From: Diprion similis
Lineage: Eukaryota; Arthropoda; Insecta; Hymenoptera; Diprionidae
DNA length: 64,000 bases
Assembly: GCF_021155765.1 (NCBI RefSeq)
Contig: NC_060110.1
Span: 19,366,001-19,430,000, forward strand
Reading direction: 5' to 3'
The position numbers were made by a program, and so were the translations under genes. A model generated the notes under the pieces. That model saw nothing but the letters and a program-made list of their open reading frames with translations, made no database searches and was not told where the DNA came from. Position 1 is the first letter of the stretch. Each line of letters starts with the position of its first letter. Of this stretch, positions 27,801 to 40,186 are shown piece by piece.

Positions 27801-30800
27801 TGCAAATACCCAATTGACCGACGTTCGTTAAAAATCCAGCAAATGTTGGTTTTCACAATTTGTCAAATTTCGGTTACAACCGTCTTTGCGATTTCAGGAT
27901 CTGAAAATAACGTGCCGTTTATCATCTGCATATTTTCATTGAACTATGATTGATTACTGCAGCATTATTCACGAATCGCTATTAATTACGATCAATAACG
28001 GTTTTGTAATCACGCCGAATTCTCCGCACGAACCTTCTGAAATGCCGGTTATATAATAGATTGGGATGAGTAGGAGCGATTTTTATCTAAACGAACGCTG
28101 TTATCAGGTCTGAAAGCTGTTGCGGTGATCCAGGCAATCAGGAAAATCCTGCGTCCGAACTTTTAGCCAGAGGTCGCATAATGGAACCGAGTGAGCGTTG
28201 AGTGAGCAGTTTGTATGGCGCTACGCCAATCCCTCCCGAAATAGTGCGTCGTCTGCACGCGTTCGCGGTATAGAAAGGCCATGTACTGAGATCAACCAAA
28301 GAGTTCATTCCCCGCTTATACATGCTATAGTCTCTACCATTTTTCGCAAGCATCGCACGAGCCTCGGTTTTTAACAGTCGTCCGACGTTTGTCGGTGGTC
28401 GTTGATTTTTCATTACGAGTTAGGATAAGCCGGGAAACGTCGATTTAGTAAGACCGCAGAATTTTATGCAAAATATTAATTTTAGTTTCAATTTTTACGT
28501 GGACGAATCAAATTATTCCTTTATAATTCACTTCGTCAGTCGATGGAACATCCGGTGAATTAAGCATCGATTCCGGGTTTTTGTTATGTTTTCTGTTTGC
28601 TGAATTTACTGCAACGGATTCATGGATCATTTTTGCTATGATATATTGTCACGCACATCGTCCAATATTTAATTAACAGAGTTTTCACTCAGCGGTGCTT
28701 TGGTATGACCAACTGCGCATTTTATTTCTGTGCATCCCGTTACAATCTCAAACTCTACAGCCATGCGTATGTTTGTTGGTCACAAGATCGCAGGGAGAAA
28801 CCTTATCTACTTTCAAGAAGTAACGAATGAGTGGCGAAACGACACGCGGGCCGTGGTATAAGAGTAAAATTAATTAAATTAAGTAGGGACGTGCACTTTT
28901 TTCAACTGAGAATTTTTGTGAAAACTTACTCAATAAAGTGTACAAAAACCTAATAATTTTTGAATGATGGCACGACAAGTTCACGGATTTCCGTGACTGG
29001 ATTATTCTGTCAATGAGGTTTCATGCGTGGGGAAAATGATTTTCTTGAAAAATAATATTTAATGAACTCTAAAGCGATTTCTTGAAGGCATTTTTTGACT
29101 GGTGTATGTGAAAAAATTTTCTATGTACACTTTGAGCCAGATTTTTCTGTGCTGCAAACGATATTTCGCTAAATATTTCCCAACAGACGTTTTTTTCTGT
29201 TTTTTCAGTGAAAGCTAGTTGAACTTCTACAAAACACTTGGCAGCGATTCAAGAATTGAATAATTCAAAACCTCAAAAGTCTGACGCTTATGCAAAATTT
29301 GAATATTACAAGATTTCGTAATTTGGCATTCCTAAAATTGATGACTGACCACTTAGGAAGTTTTTGAATCGAAAAAACACCAATCGAAGGCATCACGTTT
29401 TGTCCCATAAATTAATTAGTAGCCATAATTTTCGGTACATTGCGAAAACGGTTGATGGGTAATAAATGCGAACACCTGGTCGTCGCCTATGCAAGAAATT
29501 GAAGGCATTTCATCTTTTAAACCAGTTCAAAGAACGACAATATAGACATCAAAGTCGGAGCGATTGTCGTAAAGTATAGACAGCATCGGTAACAACAGAC
29601 AGCCTCTGAAATATCGTAGTAAAATATAGCCGCCAGCCGAAAAGTATGCATGCATAGCAAATATTATAAACTAACGTTATTTCGAAAGACTTAAAAATGA
29701 CTCTTCAAAATATTACATGAAGTAGGTATGATAAAATTCGTCAGTGCATTATTTTCCACGTTACTGAACGCAATTTCAATGCGGTCTGTTGGACGTGATA
29801 AGAATACTGTAAACGCGCAATATGTTAAAATACGATTGTACTTTTTCTTGCAATTTATGTCAGACACATCAAGTCTCTGGTAAAAAATCTAAACCCCTTC
29901 GACATTATCCTTCTCTATCAAACGGTTGCACTTATTCATATAAATACCGATCCTGCAGCGAGATATTTTCAGATCCGAATACACTGTGGCGTGAAATCGG
30001 TCAGCCGCAGTCGCAGAGGCCTATTAAAAGTGAATCGCCAATCCTTAAATTAACCACAGCCTAACGGCGGCCTGATGACTGACCCAGTATAAAAACTCGA
30101 ATTTTTCACGCAGTGCACGTAGTCACGCTTCAAGTTGAAACGTGTATTACAGGTATGCGTGTACTTGTACATGTGAGAGTACGTGTCTGTACGTATGAGC
30201 GAATCCGAGTGTAACTAAATATAAATCTGATTCTATTTTTGAATTGGAAGCGACATGGATTGGATGCACACTATATTCTTGGTGTCTACCGTGGATATTT
30301 CAGAATCTGACACAAATATTTAAATTCGCAACGCCCTTCGCGGTGATGCTTATGCCGAGCGCTAAGCGTGTGGCCTAATAACCAACGACGACGGCCACAA
30401 GAACGGCCATCAATTTAATGTCTCGATCCAACACTGTTAATTACCAAAAAGATTATTTCGAATTTAACAACTTCACGATAGGAAATGCATTCGTAGAATT
30501 TTCATTCGCAAATTACTACCTGCAGTTGATCCTTTTTCTATACATCTTTCCCGCAAAGTATTCTTCTACTACTCTGTGAGATAATTGCATGTTGATAAAT
30601 GACGAAAACAATAACGCATAGTGAACGAAATCTAATTTTAGATGTAGACCCTGAATCGAGAACTCAATTTTCTGAAAGTTTAATTTCATTTTTGTCACAA
30701 GCTATTCACAAAGTAGAGTCACCGAATTTCAATAAGTTTCTTCAATCCGTTGAGCAGATATTTCTATCCAGTACTTTTCAAAATTGCGATTCACTACACA

Positions 30801-32068
30801 ATTGTGCTTGGGTATTTCATTCAACTCGGTGACTAGCCGCTCGTCTCGGAAACGTTCTATTCCAGTCGTTTGAAAACAAACTAGACATTGATGTCTAATC
30901 AATTACGATGAAAAAAAAATCCTTTGATAAAATCCTTCTTGATCATCTCCACGAATTTAAAACAAGTGTTTGAAAGAAATGTGAAGTCAATTCAACGACA
31001 GTTAATTGTAACGCAGAAGGCCTTTTGAATTCAGTTTTACGCATCAGTTCGGAGTATAAATAAATTTAACATCGATTAGTAACGGTTTGATGCGAAATCC
31101 TTAGAATTTAGCTAAAAGAATTTGCTTACGACGTGACAAGACTGGCAGGCATGACGAAATGGATGAAAAATTCGAATCGGAAAATGATGATCCTCAATGG
31201 AGAATAATATCGATTTTCAACGAGACTAGAAAATATCCTGTTCACCGGAAAATCTCATCCGTGGGGCACGATAAGGATGTAGAAACTCGCGCCGGCACCG
31301 TCTGCCACGGGTCAACCGCGATCTGCTATCGTTTGGGCAGCGGGCAGGCTTTCGGCTTAATTATTTGATTCGAGATTTGATTTAATTTCGGCAAAAACGA
31401 TTAAATAGGTTAAAATGTAGATCTGCGAGACGCACAGGGCAACGTACGCGCGAAGGCTGAATCCTGGATCCCGAATGCTGAGTCCAAAAATAAAATCAAT
31501 CGTGAATTGCCGATCAGAAATAGTTCCGCTCCAAGCGGAAGTCATGTTCCTGATAGATCGAAAATTCCGCAATATCGTCCCGGTCTTTTCCGCTCACTGT
31601 ACAGTCGGCGTCGCAATGAGAATTCATAACAATTTGTCGACGCGAGCATTCCAATGTAATAGGAGAAAAATTCCTCAACTACACTGGAAAACGTTCTTCT
31701 GTGTAGTTTAAACAACGTGACACCATTTTTAAGACCAAATATAACAGGATTTTAGGAAAAAATCCTTTTATGCTGAATTGAAAACGTAACGAAGATAAGG
31801 GAGAGAAAAATGGAGGCCAAGAATTGGGGGTGAGTTCGAAGTAAAGATCCGGAATCTCGTCCCCGACGGCATGGGCTGCATCTCTTGCGATATCGACGAT
31901 CTCGAAGATGGTTTCGAGTACTCTGCACAGGATTCACAGAACAACCTTGGCTCACCTATAAGCATGTACTCCGGCAAAGAAGTCACCGTCTACCGGTCAG
32001 CGAACGGCTTGTATCGAGAAGCACTGCGTTTGTGAAAACGCGTTACAGTCCGTTATCCTGATTCGTCT
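24857..32068. other. AT-rich non-coding stretch, no gene seen
   Basis: No frame here shows a recognisable domain or paired splice sites. At 26.6-27.0 kb there is local repetition of TAATCGATTA-type words, with two copies of CGATTAATCGAGTT about 360 bp apart (26605 and 26965). The rest looks like ordinary intron or intergenic DNA. Confidence 0.5.
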
Positions 32069-32386
32069 CTACAGGCAAACCGCAAAGTGTATGTACGTAT
32101 ATACTCGTATTATTATCGCTGCTTTTAATCCCTGTTTCTGTTTCACCACCCCGGTTCTGATTATCGAAGTCTCCCGCGAACGGCCGACACAGAGAACACG
32201 ACGAGACTGGCCAGATTGGTCCAGGATGAGCGTCGGGGCGCGGGCGTCGAGACGCTTGCCGCCACATTTATATTTAACTTTGGCATCACTCGACGAAGAA
32301 GATCCAGCACCTCCCCCACCAACGACACCCGGCGTCGCGACGCTGCTATTATCTTCGATGAGCCTGCGACGTTGCTTATGAGACAT
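32069..32386 (-). CDS. Candidate first coding exon of unknown gene (MSHKQRRRLIEDN...)
   Basis: This is an open frame of 105 codons in a local GC-rich island, with an ATG at 32386 and G at -3. The product begins with a basic segment (KQRRRLIEDN), then a Gly/Ser-rich linker, then KVKYKCGGKRLDARAPTLIL. It could be a further alternative first exon of the minus-strand Msp300-like gene, because it lies upstream of the other two and begins MSH where they begin MSQ. No donor is convincing: the best candidate, CGA/GTATAT near the 3' end, is in phase 0 and would fit the acceptor at 23303. The opposite strand is also open here, so composition alone may explain the frame. Confidence 0.3.
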   Translation of the reverse strand: MSHKQRRRLIEDNSSVATPGVVGGGGAGSSSSSDAKVKYKCGGKRLDARAPTLILDQSGQSRRVLCVGRSRETSIIRTGVVKQKQGLKAAIIIRVYTYIHFAVCL

Positions 32387-33583
32387 TACGGCTTCGGATC
32401 ATCGATAAATTAAGTATCTGCGTGCAGAGTGGATTACAAAATGCAACTCACGACCAACCCGAATTAGCCCTTCCATTCTTTCACCACCTCGGCTTCCTCT
32501 GTCGTTGAATCTTACGTTATATGTAATTCATAAGAATAACGTTGTTCGACGTGGGATTCAAGGTGACTTGAGAGTAGGCGTGGGTTGCGAAAGATGCTTT
32601 GCAAGTTCTTGGTGAAAAAAAAAAGACAAATTGGCTTTGATCTCGAAACGGGAAACCGCTGCAGGTTCTGGAGCAATCGGGATGCAGTATAATTATCGCG
32701 GTGCCGATGTTAGAAAAATTCTTTATCAGCAATGTATCGAAACTTTTACTGTGACTGTATGCCTTTCACAATTACAATGAAATATGTATTCCGTAAAAAT
32801 TTCTGTGAGTATAGAATATCATCTGTTCTCGCTCACTTTCGTGTACTCAACAGTGGCTGAATAATACTTCATGAAAGCAATTTGACAATGCAAAAAACCA
32901 ATGTCAAAAACCGGTAACAAGAATTAATCTTTTCTTATGGAAGAGACTTTGAAAAGTCTCGAAGGAAAAACCATCGTTGCTTGAAGAATAATTATTACTT
33001 TGTATTCGTCTCATGACTATATAGGTAGTATAACACAACGGAACAAAATGATTGAATTAAATTCTGACTTGCATTATATACCTAATTGGTGAGAAACACA
33101 ACGTATATTCTCCAGCGCGCCATGATGTGAACATGAACAGTGAATTTAAATTGCGAGTCTGGTAACAGCAGAATCAATTATACTCGTCATTTTACTGCAA
33201 TAAAAGCCCTGAACAATATCGTAGAATTTATGAATTGACGATTCAATTATACTGTTAAATCAGAAACTTTTAGTCATACGTACCTGTACACGATTATAAT
33301 GCATACCAACCATAAAAAGAAACTTTAATATAAAATTAAACTAGAATTAAAGATGTGCCCGTATATGTATAGCTTATAATATTGATGAAAGGATTATGGG
33401 TTTCTAGTTTGTCGGAGAATGAAGAAAAATTCATAGCCAAACGTTATTTTTCAGTACATCATTGAAAACCAGTTCTTACTGTTCCAGCTTTCTTTTTTTT
33501 GCGGGGTCTGTGAATTTTGCATACATGCTGAATAAGTAGACACATTGTGAAACATTGATATACAGTATATAAAAAAGGTTCAT

Positions 33584-33589
33584 TTTATT
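33584..33589 (-). terminator. Polyadenylation signal AATAAA of the 57-residue gene
   Basis: An AATAAA hexamer on the minus strand lies 76 bases after the stop codon of the small gene at 33665-33838, a normal distance for a short 3' untranslated region. Confidence 0.55.
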
Positions 33590-33664
33590 AATTGCGTGGT
33601 CATCTTGTACAATGGTGACGTAAAAAGCATAATATAATAGGATCAGATAGCAAGAAGGTATTAA

Positions 33665-33838
33665 TTATTTCTTTGCGACAGGTCCAGACTTTGGATGATT
33701 TTTATTTCCTTGGTTTCCATGATTATCCAAATCTTCCTTTGTGCCTGCACCGTGATACCCAGCGTCACGACCAGGGCCGGTGGATTTATGCTCCGGGTCC
33801 AGCTGGCGAGAGCGGTTATCGCGTGCATCCTTGTCCAT
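33665..33838 (-). CDS. Small hydrophilic protein of 57 residues with an internal duplication
   Basis: The frame starts at the ATG at 33838 (A at -3, context aaaaATGG) and stops at 33665. The product is highly charged and hydrophilic, beginning MDKDARDNRSRQLDPEHK and ending SGPVAKK, with no signal peptide or membrane segment. Residues about 6-23 and 37-54 align without gaps: D-N at the same place, then Q, H, G and P in register, so it is a tandem of two roughly 18-residue units joined by a Gly-rich linker. Small eukaryotic proteins built of DNxxNQxNPN-type units are known to me only as uncharacterised, and I assign no function. A pyrimidine-rich stretch ending TATAG just before the ATG suggests a 5' untranslated intron, and AATAAA follows the stop. 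A longer frame on the plus strand covers the same bases and is probably its shadow. Confidence 0.6.
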   Translation of the reverse strand: MDKDARDNRSRQLDPEHKSTGPGRDAGYHGAGTKEDLDNHGNQGNKNHPKSGPVAKK

Positions 33839-35679
33839 TTTTCTATAACAATTTGAAGAAAGTTAGGTGGTTTAATACAGTTCACATTTCACATGTTAAT
33901 AATATGGTTGTCAACATCACATGCAACGTTCTTCCGAGGTATCTTTATGGTTCTGGGAAGTACAAAAAACTGATCGCCGAAAATGTATGAAGTGTACTTT
34001 AAGATCCTAAAATTGAGAAAGATTTTCTCTGACCTAAAGTCGAGCCATTTGCGTGATGATTAGTGAATTTCACGCCGGAAATAAAATTTAATCAGCAATT
34101 AACTTCTAGGTTTTTTCCTGTGACAGACTGAGAGATGCAATGAATATTCCGGGTGCGCACATCAAATTCACTCGCTTCAAATTTCTCAGTTGATTTTTGA
34201 ATGTATCAAGCATTCGTACATGATTCGAAAACGTTTCAAGCATTTAATTACCAAAACTACCAATGAAAAAGTGCTGAATAAAAAGAAATTGAAAAATTGA
34301 AGTAAATTGAAATTGACAGAAGTTACCTAATTCATTTTAATTTCATACTTTAAGTGACAGAATAATTTATTGTGTTCAATTAATTTGAATTGATGCAAGA
34401 TGCAATCCAAGATCATTTTTTTAATTCATACAATTAAAATTACCTTTCACAGTAATTTGTTCAAATTAAAGTTGATTCTCGATTATTTTATTTCAATCTC
34501 CAAATTTTCTGTTATTTAAAATTAATCCATCTAATTGAATTATTTTTTTTTAATCCAACTCCTCACATTATTCAGCGTTTTCCCACTAAATTCTCATTAT
34601 TTTCATTATTTCTCAGTTAATTTCCAATAATTCATGGATTAAAATTAATTCACGAGTAATTGACACGTCAATTCAACAACTTATTTTCCCCTTGAATTTC
34701 CGCACCCGGTGTAGCCAGTGAAAGACTACAAATTCACAAAAGTAGTCTTAAAAACATCGCATGAAAGGCAACGGTTGCAGAATATTTGAATGAACACGTT
34801 CTAAATTCGATTAAGCAGGAATTCATGTAAAAATTATTTGAACACGTTGAGCACTTGGTTAAACGATCGAAGCACGACAAAAGTGTTGAGTTTCAAACAA
34901 GATGAAAGTAAAACGTACCTGGAATTATTTCTGATGAAAACTGTAGAAAACTGCAGAGATTTCGTCGAGCAACTCACTGTGACCTTAGACAGAAGTTTTT
35001 GCCTTCTCCAGGACCGGCAGCTGCTTTATATGACTTGAGAAGTGCGCAAAACAATAACATGGGCAGAAGTGGGGGGACCCCACTTGTTTCTCACATCGGC
35101 GAAGAGGCAGTACTGGGAATCACATTATCTACATCTACTGCTGCTCCCACCAATGGGTGAACCGAACGAACCGGAAACATGTACCAAATTAAAAGAAACT
35201 CGTTTCAGTTTTGATTCAAGAAAAAAATTGTCTGCCACAGGGAACCTATTAATGAACATTACTGTACTGATTGATGTACCTTAAAAAAATTCAGTCATTT
35301 ATTCCGTTTACACGTTTTGTGATGTTTCGTGACCGGAAGTTCTCAAAGTTGCGCAGTAGCGGACGACACCAACAGATAGACGAAAAGAAGATAGACAAAG
35401 AAGTTTCGTCTCTTGGTTTCGTACAAACTCTGCAGCTCAGTTGGGTCAGTTGTCCACAGCAACGCTAGGTAGAATCTGCATTATCGATGCAGTTGTTGAC
35501 CGTTTGTTTTTCGAGGTTATGATTTACGAGGGCGCGATTTTATTCTGATTGTGAATACACATAATTAAAGCTTTTCTACAATGGATAAATGATTCAAGCA
35601 AATTTCTGTGACATAAATTTACATGTTTTGTCATCGAGTCAGCGGTTAGCAGCGATTTGTGAAATCTCAGGCAACAGTC
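33839..35679. other. Intergenic stretch between the 57-residue gene and TBRG1
   Basis: The interval is very AT-rich, with many AATT-type words at 34.2-34.7 kb. It probably contains the 5' untranslated exons and divergent promoters of the flanking minus-strand small gene and plus-strand TBRG1. Short open frames at 34.8-35.5 kb show no recognisable motif. No transcription start could be placed. Confidence 0.45.
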
Positions 35680-37271
35680 ATGGCTCAGTCTTATAACCCT
35701 TACTACAATGAATATCATCAAAACTTGGAACTACAACAGAATATAAAATATAAGAAAAAGTATAGAAAACTGAAAAGAATCGTCAAAGACACAGTTTTTG
35801 TAAGTACCCGTCACATTTTACCTCAACATCGCTTTGATACACTCCAAACATTGTGGGCAACTGTCGGTCTTGTCTCTGGATAAAATTCAAGTAGTTAGTG
35901 TTAGGCTAGCAGTCAATTCCTATAATAATGGAAAACATTGGAAATCGGATCTGGGAATAGATTTATGTTCGTGTTAATATCTACAGATGTATCTTTTTCG
36001 TTTTAAGGAAAATGCTGCGCTTTGTGATCAAGTTGCACAAATGCAGGAGAATCTTTTGGTTGTGAAGGAAGAGAGACATTTTTTGCTGCGCAAACTTTAC
36101 CAACAACAGGGTGAAGTTGATCCTACAATACTGACAAAATCGCAGACGAATAGTTTTGGATCACCGTCTCCAAACCACGAAGGAGTGGCCCCGAAGAAAA
36201 GTGTAAAAAAGAGAAACTCTACCGAAGCACTGGGTAAATAGCGATGATCAGACTTATATTTTGTCATTTTAACAGACCCCAATTTTTCACATTTTACGAA
36301 TCTTACTTTTCAGAAACTAAAAGCAAACCAAAGAGATACTGCAAGGCAATGCGAAGGGTGGTGCAGCTCATACCGCTAGACATTCACGGTCGCCCTGTTT
36401 TTCCAATTTCGTTAGGCGATCTGACTGTCTATTCGCTTGGCGAAGTCGTTTCAGATCGCATCGCATACCATACAGAAGATCTTATCTATCCTGTTGGTTA
36501 TTGTAGCACGAGGATGTTTGCAAGCTTAAGAGATGCTCATACCAAGAGTTTGTACACTTGCAAGATTTTAGACGGTGGTTCAAATCCGAGGTAAAATAAT
36601 ACTGCTTTGTTCTTAAGATTTATTTCCAAAAACAAAAGGCTTCTGAGTTTTTCTGTACATGTTATCAGGCGACTTTTATTACTTGCAGAATAGGCTCAGC
36701 TATGTTTTCAACCATTTCTTTCCAATGAACAGGTTTGAAATAGTTTCGGACAGCGATCCTGATCAACCTTTAGTTGGCCTGTCACCTGACGAATGCCATT
36801 CCAGACTCTTGGCTGCGATTTCTCCTACGCTTTGTTCCATCCCTCCAAGAGGAGCAGATTTCTTCGGTATTTCTCATCCAACCATTCAGAATTTAATACA
36901 GAGTTCACCTGGGACACGAAAACTTGCAAACTACAAATCAATACGATTTGAGGTATGTATTAATAGAGCACGTAATTTACTTTATGTATTCGTCTTTTAA
37001 ATAATTATGAATCTTCGTTTCATGTACTGAAAGCTCAATAAAAAGGCTTATTTCTTCTATTCCGTAACGAACTAAAACGAGAGTTTTAATTATACAGGTT
37101 TACAAGAATCAGAATGCCGATCGAGCATCGAGTCCTATTGCAGAAGAAGAGACAGACCCTGGTCTTGGGTTTTCTGCCCTGCACAGGACTTTTGCAATTC
37201 CCAATGGTTACAGAATTAAAGAGGAACCACCAGATACTAACTTACTTACGTTCCAAGATTTCCTTATGTGA
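35680..37271 (+). CDS. TBRG1: Transforming growth factor beta regulator 1 homologue (FYRN/FYRC nuclear protein)
   Basis: Five exons join in frame to 338 residues: 35680-35799, 36008-36233, 36314-36590, 36733-36952 and 37098-37271, all with GT-AG introns of 80-208 bases. The start is the ATG opening MAQSYNPYYNEYHQ. Residues about 26-75 form a helical segment spanning exons 1 and 2 (KYRKLKRIVKDTVF then ENAALCDQVAQMQENLL), the most recognisable TBRG1 signature. A basic linker follows. The FYRN region (about 145-190) contains PVFPISLGDLTVYSLGEVV and the FYRC region (about 195-290) contains FEIVSDSDPDQPLVGLSPDE. The C-terminus ends LLTFQDFLM. FYRN/FYRC modules occur in chromatin-associated proteins, and vertebrate TBRG1 is a nuclear growth-inhibitory protein linked to p53/MDM2 control; that role is carried over from the family. 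It is convergent with EI24. Confidence 0.9.
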
Positions 37272-39295
37272 TTTTTACGTTCAGTATTAACAGTGTATGC
37301 GAGACTAATAGTGTATTCCGTGTTAATTCTAGTTACTTGATTTAATCAAATTGAACAAATCTACAAATGCTAGTGTTACTTGTTGAAACCGTGTATTCGA
37401 ATAATTTTTCAACTAAATTGAGATTCAATTAATTGTAAAAAGTGATAAACGGCAATGAGAAGAGCCTGCTAGGCATATTAGAAGCTTCGTAGTAATTAAA
37501 TGCGACGAAAATATGTGTCACAAAAATTTGTAATACATTGTCATGCGTGTAGGTGTAAAAAAAAACTGTTTCTAACGTTGTATACAAAACAATTTATTTT
37601 ACATTAGGTTCATAACACGTACGATTGGCCCTGTCTCACATTGATAAAGATAACATAAAAAGGTATTTATCACAAATTGATAACCAAAACGATAATAATA
37701 GTTTAATTTTCGTTATTCAGTTACAGAATGAAATCCCTGGATTTTATGAAATTAATATTAAAACGTACTTCACTATACCTGCCAGAAAAAATTTATTCTT
37801 CGTGCATGATATAAATAACCATTGGGCACATTTAGATTTGAGGTAGAAATCAATCTACAGCCACTTACGCTGAATTGTTTCGTCAGATAGTTTGACAAAG
37901 GTTGAAGCATTTATATTTATAGTAGTCACCTATTTATAACCATATTTATATTAAGTGAAGTAAGCAAATTAAATTTTCGTATTCAATACAGATAATAATT
38001 TTTAAAAATCACGTGCACGTTATGTAGGTTGATCTGTTGAATCTGTGTTTAACAGATTGTCACTTGACTGCTTTTGTATGAATATAAAGTAGATTAATTC
38101 TTGTAAGATCAAAATTCATTTCATAATTTCCATACTATATATAGAATTCTGTCTTAGACGGCGATACTATTATTTAGGTATATGCCAACAGAACCTATTA
38201 AAGCCAATAACAAGAACACAGCTGCCAAATATGTTATAGTCTACAATATGGTTTAAAACGTCTCCATGTCCAACAATTATTTATCAGTCGAATCAGGAGC
38301 GAGATCTGATAATTTTGTATCACGGAACAAGAGATCTCAAATTGACTAATTAAATCTGTGGAGTTGCCTAGTTGTGTTCCTATTCTTAGCGTTCACTAAC
38401 GTATCAGCATGCGATTGGAAGAACAACACAGTAAAAAATTACATTCTCAAATGTACATACGTATTATGCTATTTTGCGGAATATGTATTCGTGCAAAAGT
38501 TCTTTACTGAATTTCTGCGGCGTAAGTGCTGATTTCTTGTCCGGTATTGATTACCTGACTCGCATAGCATCATTTGCATTAAGCCATTTTTCAGTATCAG
38601 ATATTATCATGTAAAATCTGATGAAAAATTAAGCTTAGGATATACTTTAAGTAGCATAAAACCGAAATCTTGGTATATTACATGATAATTATGCCTTCCC
38701 TTAAACTATAATGCATTATCTGATTACCGAGTGGTTTTTGAGAATTTTTTTTTCCGCACACATATACACACACACATACACTGAATGTATCAGGCATACA
38801 AAATAATATAATATAGCACTCAGTTCTGTTCTAGGAAACATGTGCTTCGCGTTTTGATACGTAAAAATTCTTATAAAAATCTTATTTGCATACACGTACA
38901 CTTGTGAACATTAATTCAGGGGCTAGTTTTTCGGCCGAGTCGATTACGTTGGTAACGCGGATTTAGGCAGCAGTGACATTGTCGGCCAGCCGCTACAGGC
39001 TGAATCTACGTTGCCCAACCATTTGATTTGGCTGATAAACTAGCTGTCTCTGAATTAATGTCCACATGTGTAAATACATACATTACCTAATTACTATGTC
39101 GTTTTCCTTTAAATATTCTCAAAAAATACAACTAGTTAGGTGATATTTAGTAAGTAAATTACAATTTTCGTTCCCTCCCATTTGATTAGGTACACCGATC
39201 ACTAGTGAATAGGTACTACGTGCACTTACACTTAGTCATACATGTATGTATATATTCAGTGTTATTAATACAGTTATGATAGGTATTCGTTGTAT
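37272..39295. other. TBRG1 3' flank and intergenic sequence
   Basis: The first part should be the 3' untranslated region of TBRG1, but no AATAAA close to the stop was found, so its end is not fixed. The rest is AT-rich, with an AC microsatellite near 38757-38780. One short open frame at 37.6-37.8 kb has no recognisable features. Confidence 0.4.
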
Positions 39296-39540
39296 GTGTG
39301 TGAGACGCTTAGATTGATTCAGATCCTTCAACATTCCTAATAATTTTACAACACACGGTTTTCGATGAGCACCATTGGTACTACCTACTGCTCACCTTAG
39401 GCTTTTTCCCGCTCGCTGCTCGGCCTGAGGCTATACTTATAAAGTAGCCGGCAGTGCCAACGACGCTCATCGGAACCGTGAGTTGCAAAATTACCAGGGA
39501 TATTGAAGGAGTCAGAATCAATCTTAGCGTCTATACACAC
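39296..39540. repeat. 245-bp imperfect inverted repeat (long hairpin)
   Basis: The left arm from 39296 and the reverse complement of the right arm ending at 39540 align over about 90 positions at roughly 80 percent identity by eye. Shared blocks include AGATTGATTC, TCCTTCAA, TAATTTT, CACGGTT and CGATGAGC. An inner pair, CCTTAGGC (39395-39402) and GCCTGAGG (39423-39430), closes a 20-base loop. Of 11 transition differences between the arms, eight give G-U pairs if the minus strand is transcribed and three if the plus strand is. It lies between convergent TBRG1 and EI24. It could be a MITE, a hairpin RNA source of small RNAs, or a primary microRNA-like transcript. Confidence 0.75.
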
Positions 39541-40186
39541 AGTTAGTTATTTAGACACCGCGGAATGAACACTAATTATCAATGCTTTCACGTACGTGAC
39601 TTTTAGTGTCATAGTCATTCAGTATGGTAACTTTTTACCATCCATACTCACAAACTGTATACCATGAACAAATTTTCTTACATCCTATCGATTTTCTGTT
39701 CAAACTCACTTAGTTATCATGTTTCAAATTTAGTTTTCAATATTCATCAAAATGAATCATGAATGACGTAAAAGCTTATCATGCCATGGAAAATAAAATA
39801 TAATTAGTGACAGAATCGGTAGATAATAAAATTTTCAACTGGATTACCCAATTAAAGAGAAGTCATGGGTATTTAAATTTTCTTCGTTGTTAGTGGGTCA
39901 TAAAATAATGTGAAATAAAATTCTGATCCTATTGATCCAATTTGAACTTCTTATAAATGTAGACGTTAAACTGAAGCCGAATTATTCTAAAACCCGATTA
40001 AAATTGAGATTTAACATTCATAATTGCTGGTTGATCTCGTACAGCGATAATTAGTGCTCATCTAATAGACAGCTTTTGTTCAATGTGACAGTACAGTAAA
40101 TAGCAATAAGCTTATTATGATGTTGTTGCTTCCATATTTCACTTGTGCACACTTGATATGACAGCATCTGGAGCATTGCGCGATTG

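Noticed and set aside
33673-33990. Plus-strand 105-codon frame over the 57-residue gene
   Set aside because: The minus-strand frame has internal repeats, a good start context and a nearby AATAAA. The plus frame continues past the gene into AT-rich sequence without a motif, so it looks like a shadow.
38778-38800. Resemblance to a Hox-cluster microRNA (ATACACTGAATGTATC...)
   Set aside because: Match is partial, there is no hairpin partner, no Hox gene is near, and it abuts an AC microsatellite that produces such words by chance.
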